Origin: Sabethes cyaneus
Lineage: Eukaryota; Arthropoda; Insecta; Diptera; Culicidae
NCBI RefSeq assembly: GCF_943734655.1
Contig: NC_071354.1
Coordinates: 181,564,911 to 181,628,910 of the forward strand
Direction of reading: 5' to 3'
DNA length: 64,000 bases
Made by a program: the position numbers and the translations under genes
Shown: positions 35,367 through 47,600 of the stretch, piece after piece
Numbering within the stretch: position 1 is the first letter of the stretch
Layout of the letters: each line of letters starts with the position of its first letter
Notes under the pieces: model-generated
What the model was told of the DNA's origin: nothing
The model's database searches: none
Seen by the model: the letters and a program-made list of their open reading frames with translations, nothing else

Positions 35367-35614
35367 TATGAAGTAATTTGCTGTTTCGTCACCAACGAGA
35401 ATGACATTTGCTGAGGATCGCTTATGTAGGAGTGAGAGGGGAGCAAAGAGTGGAGGAGAGGATCCGGGAGTTTGGAATTTGATGTTGTTGATATTACTCC
35501 TACTGCAAACAGCCTCAGCGAGGGCCTCAGCTAATGTCAAAAAATCTTTATATGTGTGCGTGGTGGAATACTTCATATAGATCATTTTGCGATGACGTCA
35601 TTTTGCCGTCAAAT

Positions 35615-35828
35615 GACACCACTTGGTGGTTTGTTTACATGTTTTTTGTCACATCAAGCAGTTTCGATTTAAAATTTCGTGAAGGATTACTGCATCAGTT
35701 GCTTTAAAATGCATGTAAGGTGATTTCTCTTAAATAAAAACTATAACTTTTTATCATTATCTGCCGGACAAAGATAGAAAACTTCATTCAAACTTTAACA
35801 CCATGTAAACAAACCACCAAGTGCTGTC
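35615..35828. mobile_element. 214-bp MITE with 27-bp inverted repeats
   Basis: gacaccacttggtggtttgt at 35615 pairs with the reverse complement of the stretch ending aagtgctgtc at 35828, 27 bp with one mismatch. The interior is AT-rich. The target duplication was not resolved. Confidence 0.65.
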
Positions 35829-36778
35829 AAAAAAGTGTGGTTAGGAGCTCCCGTGTAATGATCTATGGGCATCAGCGCAGCGCACAGTGGGGAATCGCTG
35901 GCCAGCAGCCAAAAAATTAAAGTTCATTTAGACCCTCCCTTGTATTTTTCCTGTGATTCTATACTATTGAAGTGTTCAAATCCAAAATTTTAGATCAATA
36001 TGACAAAATTTGAATTTTCTATGAATTTTTAAAGTATGCTATCTCAGCATGTTTTAGTGTTTTTTTGAAAAATAACCCAATATTTCAAAACATGCTAGAG
36101 GTCTGACGGTAGCTCGGATTTCAACGGTGTCTAAGGAAAAGTTCTTCGAAAAATAGTGCTGAATAAAGCCCATTAATTGAGTGTGCAGTAATTTTATCAT
36201 AGTATGCCACAATTTTAATTTTCATTAAAAAAGTGCCATATTTTCGCGTAAAACACGCTTAAAAGTTTTGAAGCCAAAGTTCGCCACTATTGACACTACC
36301 GGTAAAAGTTAGCGTAAAATATGAGCTTTCAAATGGATATAGTCTCATTTAGCGCAGAGTAGCGCAGAGCACATATGTTACGCTTGTAAGGCTACTATAT
36401 CAGAATTCAACAATATAGACAAAATGCAAAGACTCAAAGTAAACGTAGGATATCTTAATTATGGGATATCTCCTTTACATGGTTGGATAAGCTGCATCGA
36501 ATGTATGGTCCTTATTGCATATTGACTAGATTTTAGAAATTGAACACCTTATTTCAGAAAAATTCGAAACTTATTGTTTGTATACCAAAAACCTTTATGT
36601 CAGGGTATAGTCCTCATATAATACGTCCACTGCAATGCAAAGAATTTGAATTCGCGGTCATAAATGAATCTAGACAACTATATTGCTGATAGGACGAATG
36701 ATAGAAGAAGCACAAAAATAAGTTTTTTTTTTGTTTAATTATATAGTCACTTTAACAACTCGGGTCATTCGTGACTTC

Positions 36779-36853
36779 CGCGGGGTTGGGAATTGAACCA
36801 CGGTCCTCGGTGTGAGAGGCGTGAATGCTAGCCACTACACCGGTATTGACCCT
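36779..36853 (-). mobile_element. tRNA-like SINE head
   Basis: The reverse complement has an A-box-like tagtggctagca and a B-box-like ggttcaattcc with tRNA-like spacing. The anticodon and T stems pair poorly, so it is a tRNA-derived retroposon head rather than a working tRNA gene. Confidence 0.5.
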
Positions 36854-37081
36854 CATGAAAATAAGGTTATTGCCTTATGCTAAAAATAGTCATAAAAATA
36901 CAAGACAATATTTTACATGCAAAAATGAGTGTGAAAATACAAATCGTGATAGAATTATTCGTCTTCTTATTTCTCCGGATAAAGCTTATAGCTTCTTCGA
37001 AACGGAAAAATGTGATTAGAAAAATCTTTCTGAGAACGCTATATTACTATTGAAGATGAAATGTGAAACAAGTGATTCTGC

Positions 37082-37160
37082 AGAAGAAGAAGAAGAAGAA
37101 GAAGAAGAAGAAGAAGAAGAAGAAGAAGAAGAAGAAGAAGAAGAAGAAGAAAAAGAAGAA
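37082..37160 (+). repeat. (GAA)n microsatellite
   Basis: About 26 uninterrupted-to-near-perfect aga/gaa units, with one a-rich interruption near 37151. Confidence 0.95.
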
Positions 37161-37960
37161 GATGGAGATAAAGAAGATTAAGAAAACTAATAAGGGGAAA
37201 AGTTTTGATTTTTGATTAATATTAACTTATATGGATTTTGTGTTGATTATAAAAGCTCATACTTGCTTTGTATTGTTTTATATAATGTTTTATCCTATAA
37301 AAATCCATCTGCAATAGTTTTCCAAATGACTCTCATTTCTTATGCGTCATTATACTTAAAAAATACTTGAAAAATAGTTGAAAATTCTCCCTAACACAAA
37401 AAATATACGTTCTAATGCAAAATAAACCTGAAATTCGTGCTCAGCACCCCAAAATTACTTAAGAACCACATATTATCCTTGATTTAAAGAGATTTTTTTG
37501 CTTGGCCAGCATTTGTATGGAGTCGCCCCACTGTGCAGCGGCCAGAGAAATCTGACAGTCTGCCGCCGACACACCGACAGCTTTCTGATAAAGTGTATAC
37601 AAAAACAAACAAGCTCCACCAGATTTTCGTATCATAAGGTGAATTTTTCTACTGGTAAATTTAAGTCAATTTAAATTAAATGTTGGATTATTTATAGTTC
37701 AATACTATCAAACAACCATAACGCATAACCATTGTCTGCATAACGTATCACCTCGAAACATATCCCTTAGCTCACTTCTCTTCTTTGTGATTGTTTACAG
37801 CAGAAATAATTTGTGTTGTCATTAAGAGTGTCCACACCTCTGTTGGTCCATCGCCAAGTGAAGTAGTTAGTTGGTAAGTTGCTTCGCGATTAGTAAAGTT
37901 AAGATTTATATACGATTTGTTAAATAATTTAACATTAATAATAAAAAAATTATTACAGGT

Positions 37961-39539
37961 ATGGAGTACGTATCCACATGTCGACTTTGCACAGTAGAGA
38001 TTGCCAGTGAACGTGGTGAAGTTAATTCTATTGAGAATCACGATTTCAAAATGAAAATAGATAGCGTATTTCACTTTCCGGTAAAATGACGTAATTATAT
38101 TCAAACGTAGACAATATTAGTAATGATACCAACATTAATTCAATAGATTGAACTGAAACATGGTTATTCAACAACCGTTTGTCAGATGTGCTCAGACATT
38201 ATATGCCAGTTCTATGAGTTTTCGGAAAAGGTTAGATTGAACCAGGAAAAACTTGTGGGTATCGAACATAAACCACCGTTTGTAGAAGTAAAAGGAGAAC
38301 CGGTTGAAATACCTGTAACAATAGGCAACTTGAATCTGTCGGTTGACGATAGTCAATTTAAACTTGAATCTGTAAGCGATGAACAGGACAGTGGCGAAGA
38401 CATATTCGTTGATTTTATTGACACTACTGATGAGCCAGATAAGCAGAGTAACAACAATCAATCAGAGGAACTAAATCATCAAACGGTGGAGCGCGAAAAG
38501 AAGAAAAATGCTGTTAAATCGAAAGAAGAACAAAAACGGGAAGATGAACTACTACATGATTTTTATAAATTCGTTTGTGAAATATGTGATGCTTCTGTTC
38601 CCGATTTTCCCTCTTTGCGACGTCATTTTCGAAAAAATCATAATTTGAGTGGCTATCTAAGGTGTTGTAAAAAGAAATTATTTAAGCGATGTTACTTGCT
38701 TGAGCATATAGAGAAACATACGAATCCGAAAGCAATTCGATGCGAAATTTGTAACAAAAATTACGCCGATAAGGAATGTTTACAAATTCATAAAACTCAC
38801 GCACACGGCAAGATAGAAGACAGGCCTTTCAAATGTGATTTATGTGGCAGTACATTTTCCCGCCGGAATATGTTGACTAATCACATGAGTACCCACGAAA
38901 AAGCTCAATGTCCACAATGTGACAAAATATTAGCGTGTAAAGCTAGCCTTTCGGTGCATCTATTAAGGGTGCACAGTGGACAAAGGCACGCTAGAATATG
39001 TGATACATGTGGTAAAGAGTTTCTATCTAAGAGCGCATATGAGCAACATTTGAAGAAACATCAGGGGATCAAAACCCCCGAACAAAAGTTACAGTGCCCA
39101 ACTTGCAATAAATGGCTCGTAGGGAGACTGGGCTATCAGCGTCATATGCGGTATATACACAATGAATCAGGCCAATCGTTCGTTTGTGACGTGTGTAATC
39201 AGACATATCCTAACTCACGAGCGTTAAGAATTCATAAGAATGAAGTTCATGTGGACTCGGTGTTTAACTGTACAATTTGTGGCAAAAACTTTAAACGTTC
39301 ACGTTCATTAAAGGTTAGTATAAGAGTTTCTAAATTAAGTAGTCATAAAACAATGTACATTTTATTTGCAGGAACACATGGCAAGTCACACTGGGGAAAC
39401 GTTATACAAGTGTCGCTTTTGTGGAGTGGGAATGAATAACAATGGGAATCTTTATACTCATATTAAGAAAAGTCATTCTGGTGAACGAGCGTCAAAGAAT
39501 CTAATGCCAATCAATGAAGCTCTCAAGCTTTCAAAATGA
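37961..39539 (+). CDS. ZG5: ZAD and C2H2 zinc-finger protein, grauzone-like
   Basis: Three exons: 37961-38080 (40 codons), 38147-39313 (389 codons) and 39372-39539 (55 codons plus stop), about 484 residues. A splice-acceptor-like tattacag lies two bases before the ATG, so a 5' UTR intron is likely. The ZAD pairs are CRLCT and VCQMC. The linker is acidic, then Lys-rich. Ten fingers follow with the adjacent-Cys second finger (LRCCKKKLF). The last intron (39314-39371) is 58 nt and cuts finger 9 after RSRSLK. Its retention shifts frame and replaces finger 10 with an unrelated tail. ZG6, 1 kb downstream, and inverted ZG8 are its closest relatives, with similarity extending into the upstream region. 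Confidence 0.9.
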
Positions 39540-40540
39540 GAACTGTTATAACTAATATAACATTCAAATAATATTCCGATAAAAAAAAGATTTTTGGAGT
39601 CTAATCTATACATACCTAAATGAATTTCTGTCTGTCTGTACGACCCTTATTAACTCGGAAACTATTGAACCGATCGACGTGAAAATTTGTAAGCAGGAGT
39701 TTTTAGGGCCGTGGAAGATTCTTATGATGGATGGTTTGAGACCATTCTTCCTCTGGAAGAGGACCTCTTGCACACTTATAGAAATGCCCGTATGTACCTG
39801 TGGGTGAAAATTTGCCAAAATGTTTCGATCTCTTGCGCTCTTTAAGAAATTCCTATTCCACTTCACCGCTCCAGTAAACTTTTGGAGCTGGCAGCAGTAT
39901 ACGTTCGTCAACGCGAATGGCCAAGGGTATTTACAAAGACTATAGATTACAGAGGCGCCAAGACACTCAAAACCCGCTAAATTTTGAAACAAAACGGAGC
40001 GTACCATCATAAATAAAGGTAACTCTCCGCCTTCGTTCTATCTATAGTCTATAGTCTATAATCTATATAAATCTATAATCTATAGTCTCTGTAAGGGTAT
40101 CTGATTCCATATTACGGTTATACTTATGAGCACGCTATTATTGGAAGCAACACCCTATTGGCATCTCTTTGTAACAAAAATGTCTTCACTTCTGGCATCT
40201 CTGGTGCCGACACCCGACACTCCGACAGATTTCTGTGAACAAAAGCAACAATGAACAATCAAATTTGCAACAAACAAACAAGATTCACGCAAGTTGAACT
40301 TTTAATCCGTTAAATTGAAGTCAGTTTAAATTGAATGTGGATTTAATTACAGAAACTTAACCATAAACTATCACCTCGCAACGTATCGCTTAGCTCACTT
40401 TTCTTTGAGAGTGTTACCACCTCTGTTGGTCCCGTTGGAATCGCCAATAATTATTCGTCTGTTACTTGTTCCGCGATAACAAAAGTAGAGACACGATTTA
40501 AAAAATAGATTAACAGTAATAATGACAAATATTTACAGGT
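39540..40540. other. Intergenic between ZG5 and ZG6, with a dispersed repeat
   Basis: About 39605-39800 carries one unit (gtctgtctgta, then actattgaaccgatcg, gtgaaaatttg) of the dispersed family that forms a tandem array at 43230-43680. A short tandem of ctatagt-like units runs from about 40040 to 40097. From about 40190 on, the sequence is similar to the region upstream of ZG5 (37553-37960) and is the duplicated ZG promoter region. Confidence 0.6.
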
Positions 40541-41863
40541 ATGGCGTGCGTATCTATATGTCGACTTTGCACAAAAGAAATTGCCGGTGAACGCGATGAA
40601 GTTTATTCTATTGAGAATCACGATTTGGAAACGAAAATAGCCACCGTGTTCCTTTTTACGGTAAATGACGTATATTCAAATGTAGACTATTATAGTAATG
40701 ATATACCAACATTAATTCAATAGATTGAAAGGAAACATGGTTATTCGGTTTGTCAGATGTGCTCAGACATTGTATGCCAGTTCTATGAGTTTTCGGAAAA
40801 GGTTAGACTGAACCAGGAAAAACTTGCGATTAACGATCAAAAACCGTTATTTGGAGAAGTAAAACCAGGACCGGTAGAAGTTTCTGTAACAACCGACAAC
40901 TTAAATCTATCGGTTGACGAAAGCCAACTTGAACTTGAATCTTCATGTGCACAAGACGATAGTTGCGAAGACATGTTCGATGATTTTATTCACAATGGTG
41001 ACGAGCCAGATAAACAGAGTAACAAAAATCAATCAGAGGAACAAAATTATCAAACGGAACAAAAGCGGAAAGATAAGATACAAGATTTTTGTAGCTTCGT
41101 TTGCGAAATATGTGGAGATTCGGTTCCCTATTTTCTCACTTTGCGACGTCATTATCGAAAAAATCATAATGTGAATGGCTATGTTAGGTGTTGTAAAAAG
41201 AAATTCTTTAAGCGACGTGATTTGTTTGAGCATTTAAAAAACCATGTGATTCTAAATCGACCAATTCGAGACAATTCGAAGCAAGCAATTTGTATCAAAA
41301 AGTCCAATAACGAATGTTTACTAATTTATGAAACTCACGCACACGGCACAATTGAAGAAAGGCCTTTTAAATGTGATTTATGTAGCAGTGGTGAAGAGTT
41401 TCTATCTAAGAATGCATATGTGCAGCATTTACAGCAACATCAGGAGGTCAAAGCTCTCGCACAAAAGTTTCAATGCCCAACTTGCCACAAATGGTTCACA
41501 AGAAAACAGAGCTGCCAAAAACATATGCAGCATATACACAATAAATCGTTCATTTGTGACGTGTGTAATAAGACATATACTAACTCACGAGCGTTAAGAA
41601 ATCATAAGAATGAAGTTCATGTGGACTCGGTGTTTAACTGTGAAATTTGTGGTAAAAACTTTAGACGTTCACGTTCATTAAAGGTTAGTATAAGAGTTTC
41701 CACATTAAGTAGTCATAGAACAATATGCATTTTATTTGCAGGAACACAGGGCAAGTCACACTTTTGTGGACTAGGAACGAATTACAATGCGAGTCTCTAT
41801 GCTCATAATAAGAAATATCATTCTAACGAACTAGTGTCAGAATGTAAGGCCAATGAAGAATAA
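40541..41863 (+). CDS. ZG6: decaying duplicate of ZG5 with deleted and fused fingers (possible pseudogene)
   Basis: Exon 1 is 40541-40660 (40 codons) and exon 2 is 40724-41683 (320 codons). If the 58-nt intron (41684-41741) is spliced as in ZG5, exon 3 stops after ten codons (41772-41774) because 25 bp are missing after EHRASH. If it is retained, frame runs to 41863 and reaches the remains of finger 10. The ZAD pairs (CRLCT, VCQMC) are intact. Finger 3 has lost its cysteines (ICIKKSNNECLLIYETHAH). An in-frame deletion of about two fingers joins the start of finger 4 to the middle of finger 6 (CDLCSSGEEFLSKNAYVQH), leaving two extra residues between Cys and His. About six usable fingers remain. 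It could be an expressed truncated protein or an early pseudogene. Confidence 0.7.
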
Positions 41864-43229
41864 CATATACAGCTTTCCAAAGCGATATTTGTCCGGAATT
41901 GGGTGAGATTCAAATAAGAGTCAGATAATGATAGAGGTTAAAACAAATATATAAATGCTCGCCAATCCTCGCTCTTTCCTAGAAATCGTTTTTTTATCAC
42001 TATTGTTCCACATTCAGCACATCAAATCGTCGTGTCAAATGAAATTGTATTACCTATACCAACTGCATTTAATTCTTATTCTTATTAACACCATCACAGC
42101 CACAATAAAGGATTCCTGGAAATAGTTTAAATTGCTTCTTATCATAGAAATATTTCAAACTATTTTCTTGTCAGTATAGACATTTGTAAAATATCCTAGA
42201 TATATGTGTTTGTGACTACAACGATCCACCCAAGCCTACAACCCTGGACAGCATCACGGACCATTATATCACAATTCGGCGATCACACTCTCGACTGACT
42301 GGCTCGGCTGATAACGTCGTGTGAGAAACACTGGGACGTTTCCTCTCGGCTGCGACACACTCGTCGATCTCTATTTGTGGCGGACGATCGTGGGGATCCG
42401 TCATCATCATGAACTCATCATCAGTGACACCCAATCAGCAACTGATAGCAACGATAAGAGCATGAGTTGCGCTCTCACGCATCTCGGGAGTGGTCCATCT
42501 TCGATCTTCGATCTTCGAAATTGAGCGACTTTGGCGCGAACTGGATGCCGGGTCGCAGTGCATGCCGATGCTTTTCATAGTTAGTTGGAACCTGAGTCAC
42601 CGTCGGGATCAGACGCGATTCCCATATCAATTTATTACTTAATTGTTTTAGACTCCTCAAATTGAATATACGTTGTTCGTTAGTTAATAATAGTTAATAT
42701 ACGTGTCATCATTAAACGCTTGGTTTTTATAACTGCCACGGAGCGTATTATTTCGGCTATCAACAATCCGAATTGGCACACCATTGGACCCATCTGGAAT
42801 TTGTGAGCTGGCTACCAACCCATTGGATTCTACTTTTCCTCCGCTTATGCATTGGTCGATGTAGGACCTGACTGCACCGCTGCACCACGTTATCGAAGGA
42901 GTTTGGACCACCCGCAGCTAGGAACCTTACAATATGTATCACAAAAGTCAAATCGGCCAGGCCAACTGTGAAGCATTGCCGCGAAGACGATTCTGTGAAA
43001 GGAATCTTGTGTGAATAATAAATACATTTCTGAACCAACAGAGGAGAAAGAAACGGGGACGTCTCGTACCCTCCGTTTCTGTTCAATTATTATTGATTAG
43101 TTTTCATATTCGTTGGGAGTACTCCGGACCCTCGGGGATGAACTTATGACAATTAACTTCGACCATAAGCCAGGCTGCAATAGGCCAAGGTTATAGCGCC
43201 TTATTTCGCTCTCTGAAAATAGATAAGAC
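41864..43229. other. Intergenic; possible LTR-retrotransposon remnant
   Basis: No gene was recognised. 42210-43090 differs in composition from the AT-rich surroundings and contains a short tandem of cttcgat (about 42510). It could be a solo LTR plus leader, but no paired LTR, primer site or target repeat could be shown. Confidence 0.3.
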
Positions 43230-43680
43230 GCACCAGCTACCGAAGTGTTCGAATAGAACAAGACAAGACTACTGAACCAATCGGCGTTAAAATTTGCATG
43301 TAGAGGTTTTTGGGGCCAGGAAACGTTTTAGTGATAGTTAGAGACCCCTCCCCACACTAAAAGGGCGGGCTCCCATACAAATGAAACACAAATTTCTGCA
43401 TAACTCGAGAACTAATCAAGCAAATAGAACAAAATTTGACATGTGGGTGTTTTTGGTGACAAGAATTTATTCTATGGTAAATTGGGACCCCTCCCCTCTT
43501 TAGAAGGGGAATTATGACTCCTCTCCCCTTTAAGAGGGGGGGGGGCTTCCATACAAATTTCCTCATAACTCGAGAAATAATCAAGCAAATGGAACCAAAG
43601 TTGGCATGTGAAGGTTTTCGAGGGCATAAATATTTTCTATGGTAAATTAGGACCCCTCCCCACTTTAAGAATGATGGCAC
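43230..43680 (-). repeat. Tandem array of a dispersed repeat (about 163-bp unit)
   Basis: Three diverged units are marked by gaaccaatcggcgttaaaat (43276), ctaatcaagcaaatagaac (43412) and ataatcaagcaaatggaac (43575), each followed by a ggttttt-type stretch and ggacccctcccc. The same unit occurs singly at about 39640. This looks like a widespread mosquito repeat; its class was not determined. Confidence 0.6.
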
Positions 43681-44284
43681 AATTTTTGTTTATACCTGAT
43701 GAGCTAGCCTCGTATATTTAAGACGTGACACATAGTTAAATATACTCGCATTTGTTGTTGACAGTAAGTCTGTGCAGCAAGGCTACCCATATCGAACTCC
43801 CAAGATTGAAAATCACGCTGTTAAATTTATCATCCAAAGGTTGACCGAGATTGTGAGAATTCATGTTACACCCTGAGAGTAACAACCCGTCCTGATCGCT
43901 TCTGCTGCGGTAGGGCAAGTCTTGCTTCTACCGTTCCCTCCGTAAATTGTAAAAACTACTACCGTTATAAAAACTTATTTGATGATTATGTCAGCAGTGG
44001 TACGAAAACTAGCACAGGGTCGAAAAGCCAGATCCCTTTCCGTAGCATGTTATTTTATGTAAATGTTGGCAAAATGCGTTTACAAATTTACCGATGTAGT
44101 TAAAATTGTTGAAGGTTAGCTTCAACGTAGTCCTACTTTGTAGAAATGGTTTTCATACAGAATAAATTATATTGAAAATTTTTTATGGTAATTTTAATAA
44201 TGAATTTATCCTTTCCACAGCATGTGTACTATTTGCTTTTTACCTTATTGCCTTCTTAAAAAAACCAAATCATGCGGTGGAGCA
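43681..44284. other. Intergenic 3' of ZG7
   Basis: No gene or mobile element was recognised. The part near 44284 is the likely ZG7 3' UTR. Confidence 0.35.
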
Positions 44285-45866
44285 TTAAACTTGCTTCTTG
44301 GGTTCATTCGCTTCCGCTGCTTTTCTTCGCTTTTCGGCCCATTCTAATGGGTGACTTTTTTTCGTATGGGTATATAGATTCGCGTTGGAATTCATCGTTG
44401 CACCGCAAATATCACAGGAATACAGCACCTCACCTGTGTGTGTAGTTCGATGCTCCTGTAGTACAAAACTGTTTGAATTATGCATCTAGTCAACTTACGA
44501 CGATTCCTAGTTACCTTTAAATTGATGGCTCGCTTGAACTTCTTTCCGCAGAATTCGCATTCAAACTTTTCCTCGATGTGGACGATGCGCTTGTGACTCC
44601 AAAGTGCTCGTGAGTTCGGATACTGCTGATTGCAAATATCGCAAATGTGAGTCTGATCGCGCTCGTAATGTGTAAATTGAAGGTGCTTCTGCAATCCGCG
44701 CTCACCCATTAACCATTTCTGGCAGATGTGACATTGGTATTTGCGTTCGACTTCCTCAACACCCAAGTGTCGTTTGACGTGCCTTTCGAAACAAGCCTTG
44801 TTTAAAAACTCCTGACCACAGGTATCACAAATCATTCTGCGATCTAAATCGCTGTGTTTATTAATTATATGCGTACTCAATGCTGCCTTATTGGCCAGTA
44901 GTTTATTACACTGTGGACATTGAACCTTTTCGTGGCTAATCATGTGGTTTCGAAGAAGGTATTCTTTAACGTACGATTGCTTGCATCTGTCGCATTTGAA
45001 CGGACGGTCTTCTTCGCTTCCGTGAGCTTTCGCCTGATGCAATAGCAAATACACCTTGTGCTTGTAATTCTTATTACACAGCTCACATCGGAAAGCACTT
45101 GGATTACTATGTAATGCCATATGCTGTAATAGGTGATATCTCTTAGGAAGCTTTCGCTTGCAACATCTTATGTACCCTGTCCGGCTATGTATTTTTCTGA
45201 AATGATTAGCCAAAGATGCAAAATTTGATGCAGTCTCCCCGCACAGTTCGCACACCATACGATAGAACTCATTTATTAGTTTATCTTCTTGCTCCAATTG
45301 TTCTTTGGATTTGATGTTGTATCGTTTCACAACATCTTGTTCCAAAACCGGTGGCTTTTCACCCCGTTTTCGTCTAGGCCGTTCTTCTTTCTTACGTTTT
45401 TTTCTTGGCCGACTGACCGGTAGTCGGTACGATTCTGCAAAAATGTCTCCATCACTTTGTTCATTGCAATCTTCTTCGGGTTCGTCTTTCGGCTCTATTT
45501 TATCCAAACTTACTTCAGATGGCTCATCTTTTTCAATCGGTTCGACTTTGAACGTTTCTAAGAACGATTTTGATTCAGCAATCTGCTCAAGTTTTTCCTG
45601 ATTTAAACGAACCTTTTCCGAATAAATATAAAAATCGCAAATTTGATGCGAACAATTTTGGCAGATACTACTAGGATATCCATGTTTTATATTGATCTGT
45701 AATTGAGTTGCGCTTAGCTCTCGTTATAAAAGCATTATTTGATTGAACTTACTGGAAAACTGAACACACAGTCGATCTGTTTTTTAAACTCCGAATTTTC
45801 AATAGAATGTATAATATCGCCGATTGGGTCGAGGCATAGTCGACAACCATTCTTTAAGGATTCCAT
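44285..45866 (-). CDS. ZG7: ZAD and C2H2 zinc-finger protein, grauzone-like
   Basis: Three exons: 45753-45866 (38 codons), 44515-45696 (394 codons) and 44285-44455 (56 codons plus stop), about 488 residues. The ZAD pairs are CRLCL and ICQNC. The linker contains a strong basic block (RPRKKRKKEERPRRKR) that is a good nuclear localisation signal. Ten fingers follow, the second with adjacent cysteines (IRCCKRKLP). The last intron (44456-44514) cuts finger 9 after RAINLK. Retention gives a long unrelated tail without finger 10. Finger 10 is TMNSNANLYTH. Expected to act in the nucleus on DNA; target unknown. Confidence 0.9.
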
Positions 45867-46504
45867 ACAGTACCTTTAACTTAATCAATTGTTATTGTGT
45901 TCCTTTGGTAAACAACAACTGCTTCTTGTATAAAAATGATAAAAAACTCAAGAAAATCTTACAGGGCGAGATGGATATGGGTTTTATCGCCTGTCCGTCT
46001 AAAACAAAACGTCAAAACATTTATATTATTTGCGTGAATTTGACAGCATATCATGGAAACGTCTTAACTCTTAAATCTCGATTGTTGCTTTGAACTTTGA
46101 TCGTTTTCATTCGTCTAAAATTTGGTTGATAGATTTTATTTATGAATTAATCATTAATGATCCAATTGGACAGTATTTATCAGTTCATTATTCAAAAACT
46201 GCTATAATTTTACTGCTATTCGGTGCTACAGAAACTTTGTCAAAACAAATAAATTTAGTGGGTTTAACACCGCTGAACGGTCATTTGCCCAAAATAAAAA
46301 AAAAAAAAATAATATTAAAATAACTTGTTTTAAATTAATTCTACTAATTTGGCGGCGAAGTGTGCGTGGGGTAAATGTCAGCAATCTATAAATTGTTTTC
46401 GTAATATGCGAACAATCTTTTTGACGAACTCTGCATCCATCAAATCTGGCACTCGAAACATTGTTTGCCTACAAAACCCTCCACATGTTAAATTTGCTTG
46501 ATTA
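45867..46504. other. Intergenic upstream of ZG7
   Basis: This contains the ZG7 promoter side and an A-run at about 46300. No gene or repeat was recognised. Confidence 0.35.
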
Positions 46505-47600
46505 ATTCTCTAGTTATCGTGGTATTACGCTGGTAAACGCCGCCTACAAGGTACTCTCCCAGATCCTGTTATGCCGGTTGTCACCGATAGCACAAGGTTT
46601 CGTAGGGAATTATCAGGCGGGTTTCATGGAGGCTAGCGCAAACACGGACCAAATTTTTACTATTCGACAGATCTTGCAGAAATGTCGGGAGTACAACGTG
46701 CTCACGCATTACATCTTTATTGATTTCAAAGCAGCATACGATACAGTCGATCGAGACAAGCTATGGCAGATAGTGCACGAACACGGTTTTCCAGATAACC
46801 TGACGCGACTGATCAGAGCTACATTGGATCGAGTGATGTGTTTCGTACGCATCTCTGGGACACTCTCGAGTCTCTTCAAGACGCAGCGAGGGTTGAGACA
46901 AGGTGACAGTTTATCCTGCATGCTGTTCAACATCGCTCTTGAGGGGGTGATCCGACGAGCGGGCATCGAAACGAGAGGCACGATTTTTACCAACTTCTAG
47001 GCTTTGCAAATGACATCGATATCATAGCCAGGAACTTTGCGACGGCGAAGGCAATCTACGCCAGACTGAAAGCGGCGTCTAGGAGAATTGGGCTAAAAAT
47101 AAATGCGTCGAAGACCAAATGCATGAAAAGCAGAGGCTTAAAGGAAACAAACGCGCACCTCCCACGGGCGGTAGCCGTTGACGGCGACGAACTAGAGGTG
47201 GTAGAGAAGTTCGTGTATTTGGGATCGCTGGTGACCGCGGACAACAACACTAGTAAGGAGATCCAGCGGCGCATCCAAGCGGGAAATCGGGCCTACTTTG
47301 CCCTTCGTAAAACGCTACGATCAGGAAGCGTACGCCGCCGCACGAAGCTAACAATATACAAAACTCTTCTTAGACCGGTAGTTCTTTATGAAGCCGTGAC
47401 GCTGCTCACGGAGGACATACGCGCTCTTGCCGTGTTCGAGCGGAAAGTGCTGCGGACGATATTTGGCGGAATACAAACTGAAAGCGGAGAGTGCCGGAGG
47501 CGTATGAATCACGAGCACGGCTTGTGGAGACCCATCGTACATCTAGCGAAAGTTAGCAGGCTACCACAGAACACAGTGGAACGATTCAGCGATCAAAACT
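46505..47600 (+). mobile_element. RTE-like fragment with damaged catalytic box
   Basis: The plus strand encodes YRGITLVNAAYKVLSQI-like sequence, then FVGNYQAGFMEASANTDQ, IFIDFKAAYDTVDRDKLW (motif A) and QRGLRQGDSLSCMLFNIAL. A stop at about 47000 and a frameshift separate this from GFANDIDIIARN, in which the catalytic ADD has become AND. The C-terminal part (KFVYLGSLVTADNN, then KTLLRPVVLY) runs to about 47570. It is 5' truncated and dead. Confidence 0.7.

Larger units (their letters stand above)
35883..37535. mobile_element. Transib-like (RSS-ended) non-autonomous DNA transposon
   Basis: Both ends begin CACAGTGGGG (35883, and in reverse from 37535). The 5-bp GC-rich sequence cagcg flanks it at 35878-35882 and 37536-37540. 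Inside each end lies a second shared block, GCTGGCC followed by an A-tract, at 7 nt from the heptamer on the left and 18 nt on the right. A 5-bp GC-rich duplication and a CACAGTG-like end are features of Transib transposons, the relatives of RAG1. The interior is AT-rich, has no transposase frame, and contains a tRNA-like SINE head and a (GAA)n microsatellite. The superfamily call is an inference. Confidence 0.55.

Noticed and set aside
36779..36853. A tRNA gene
   Set aside because: Boxes A and B are present but the stems pair poorly and no good anticodon loop exists, so it is a SINE head.
37082..37160. A coding poly-Glu stretch
   Set aside because: It is a (GAA)n microsatellite inside a transposon, with no surrounding gene.
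42210..43090. Solo LTR of a BEL/Pao or gypsy element
   Set aside because: No second LTR, primer-binding site or target duplication could be shown; left as unassigned.
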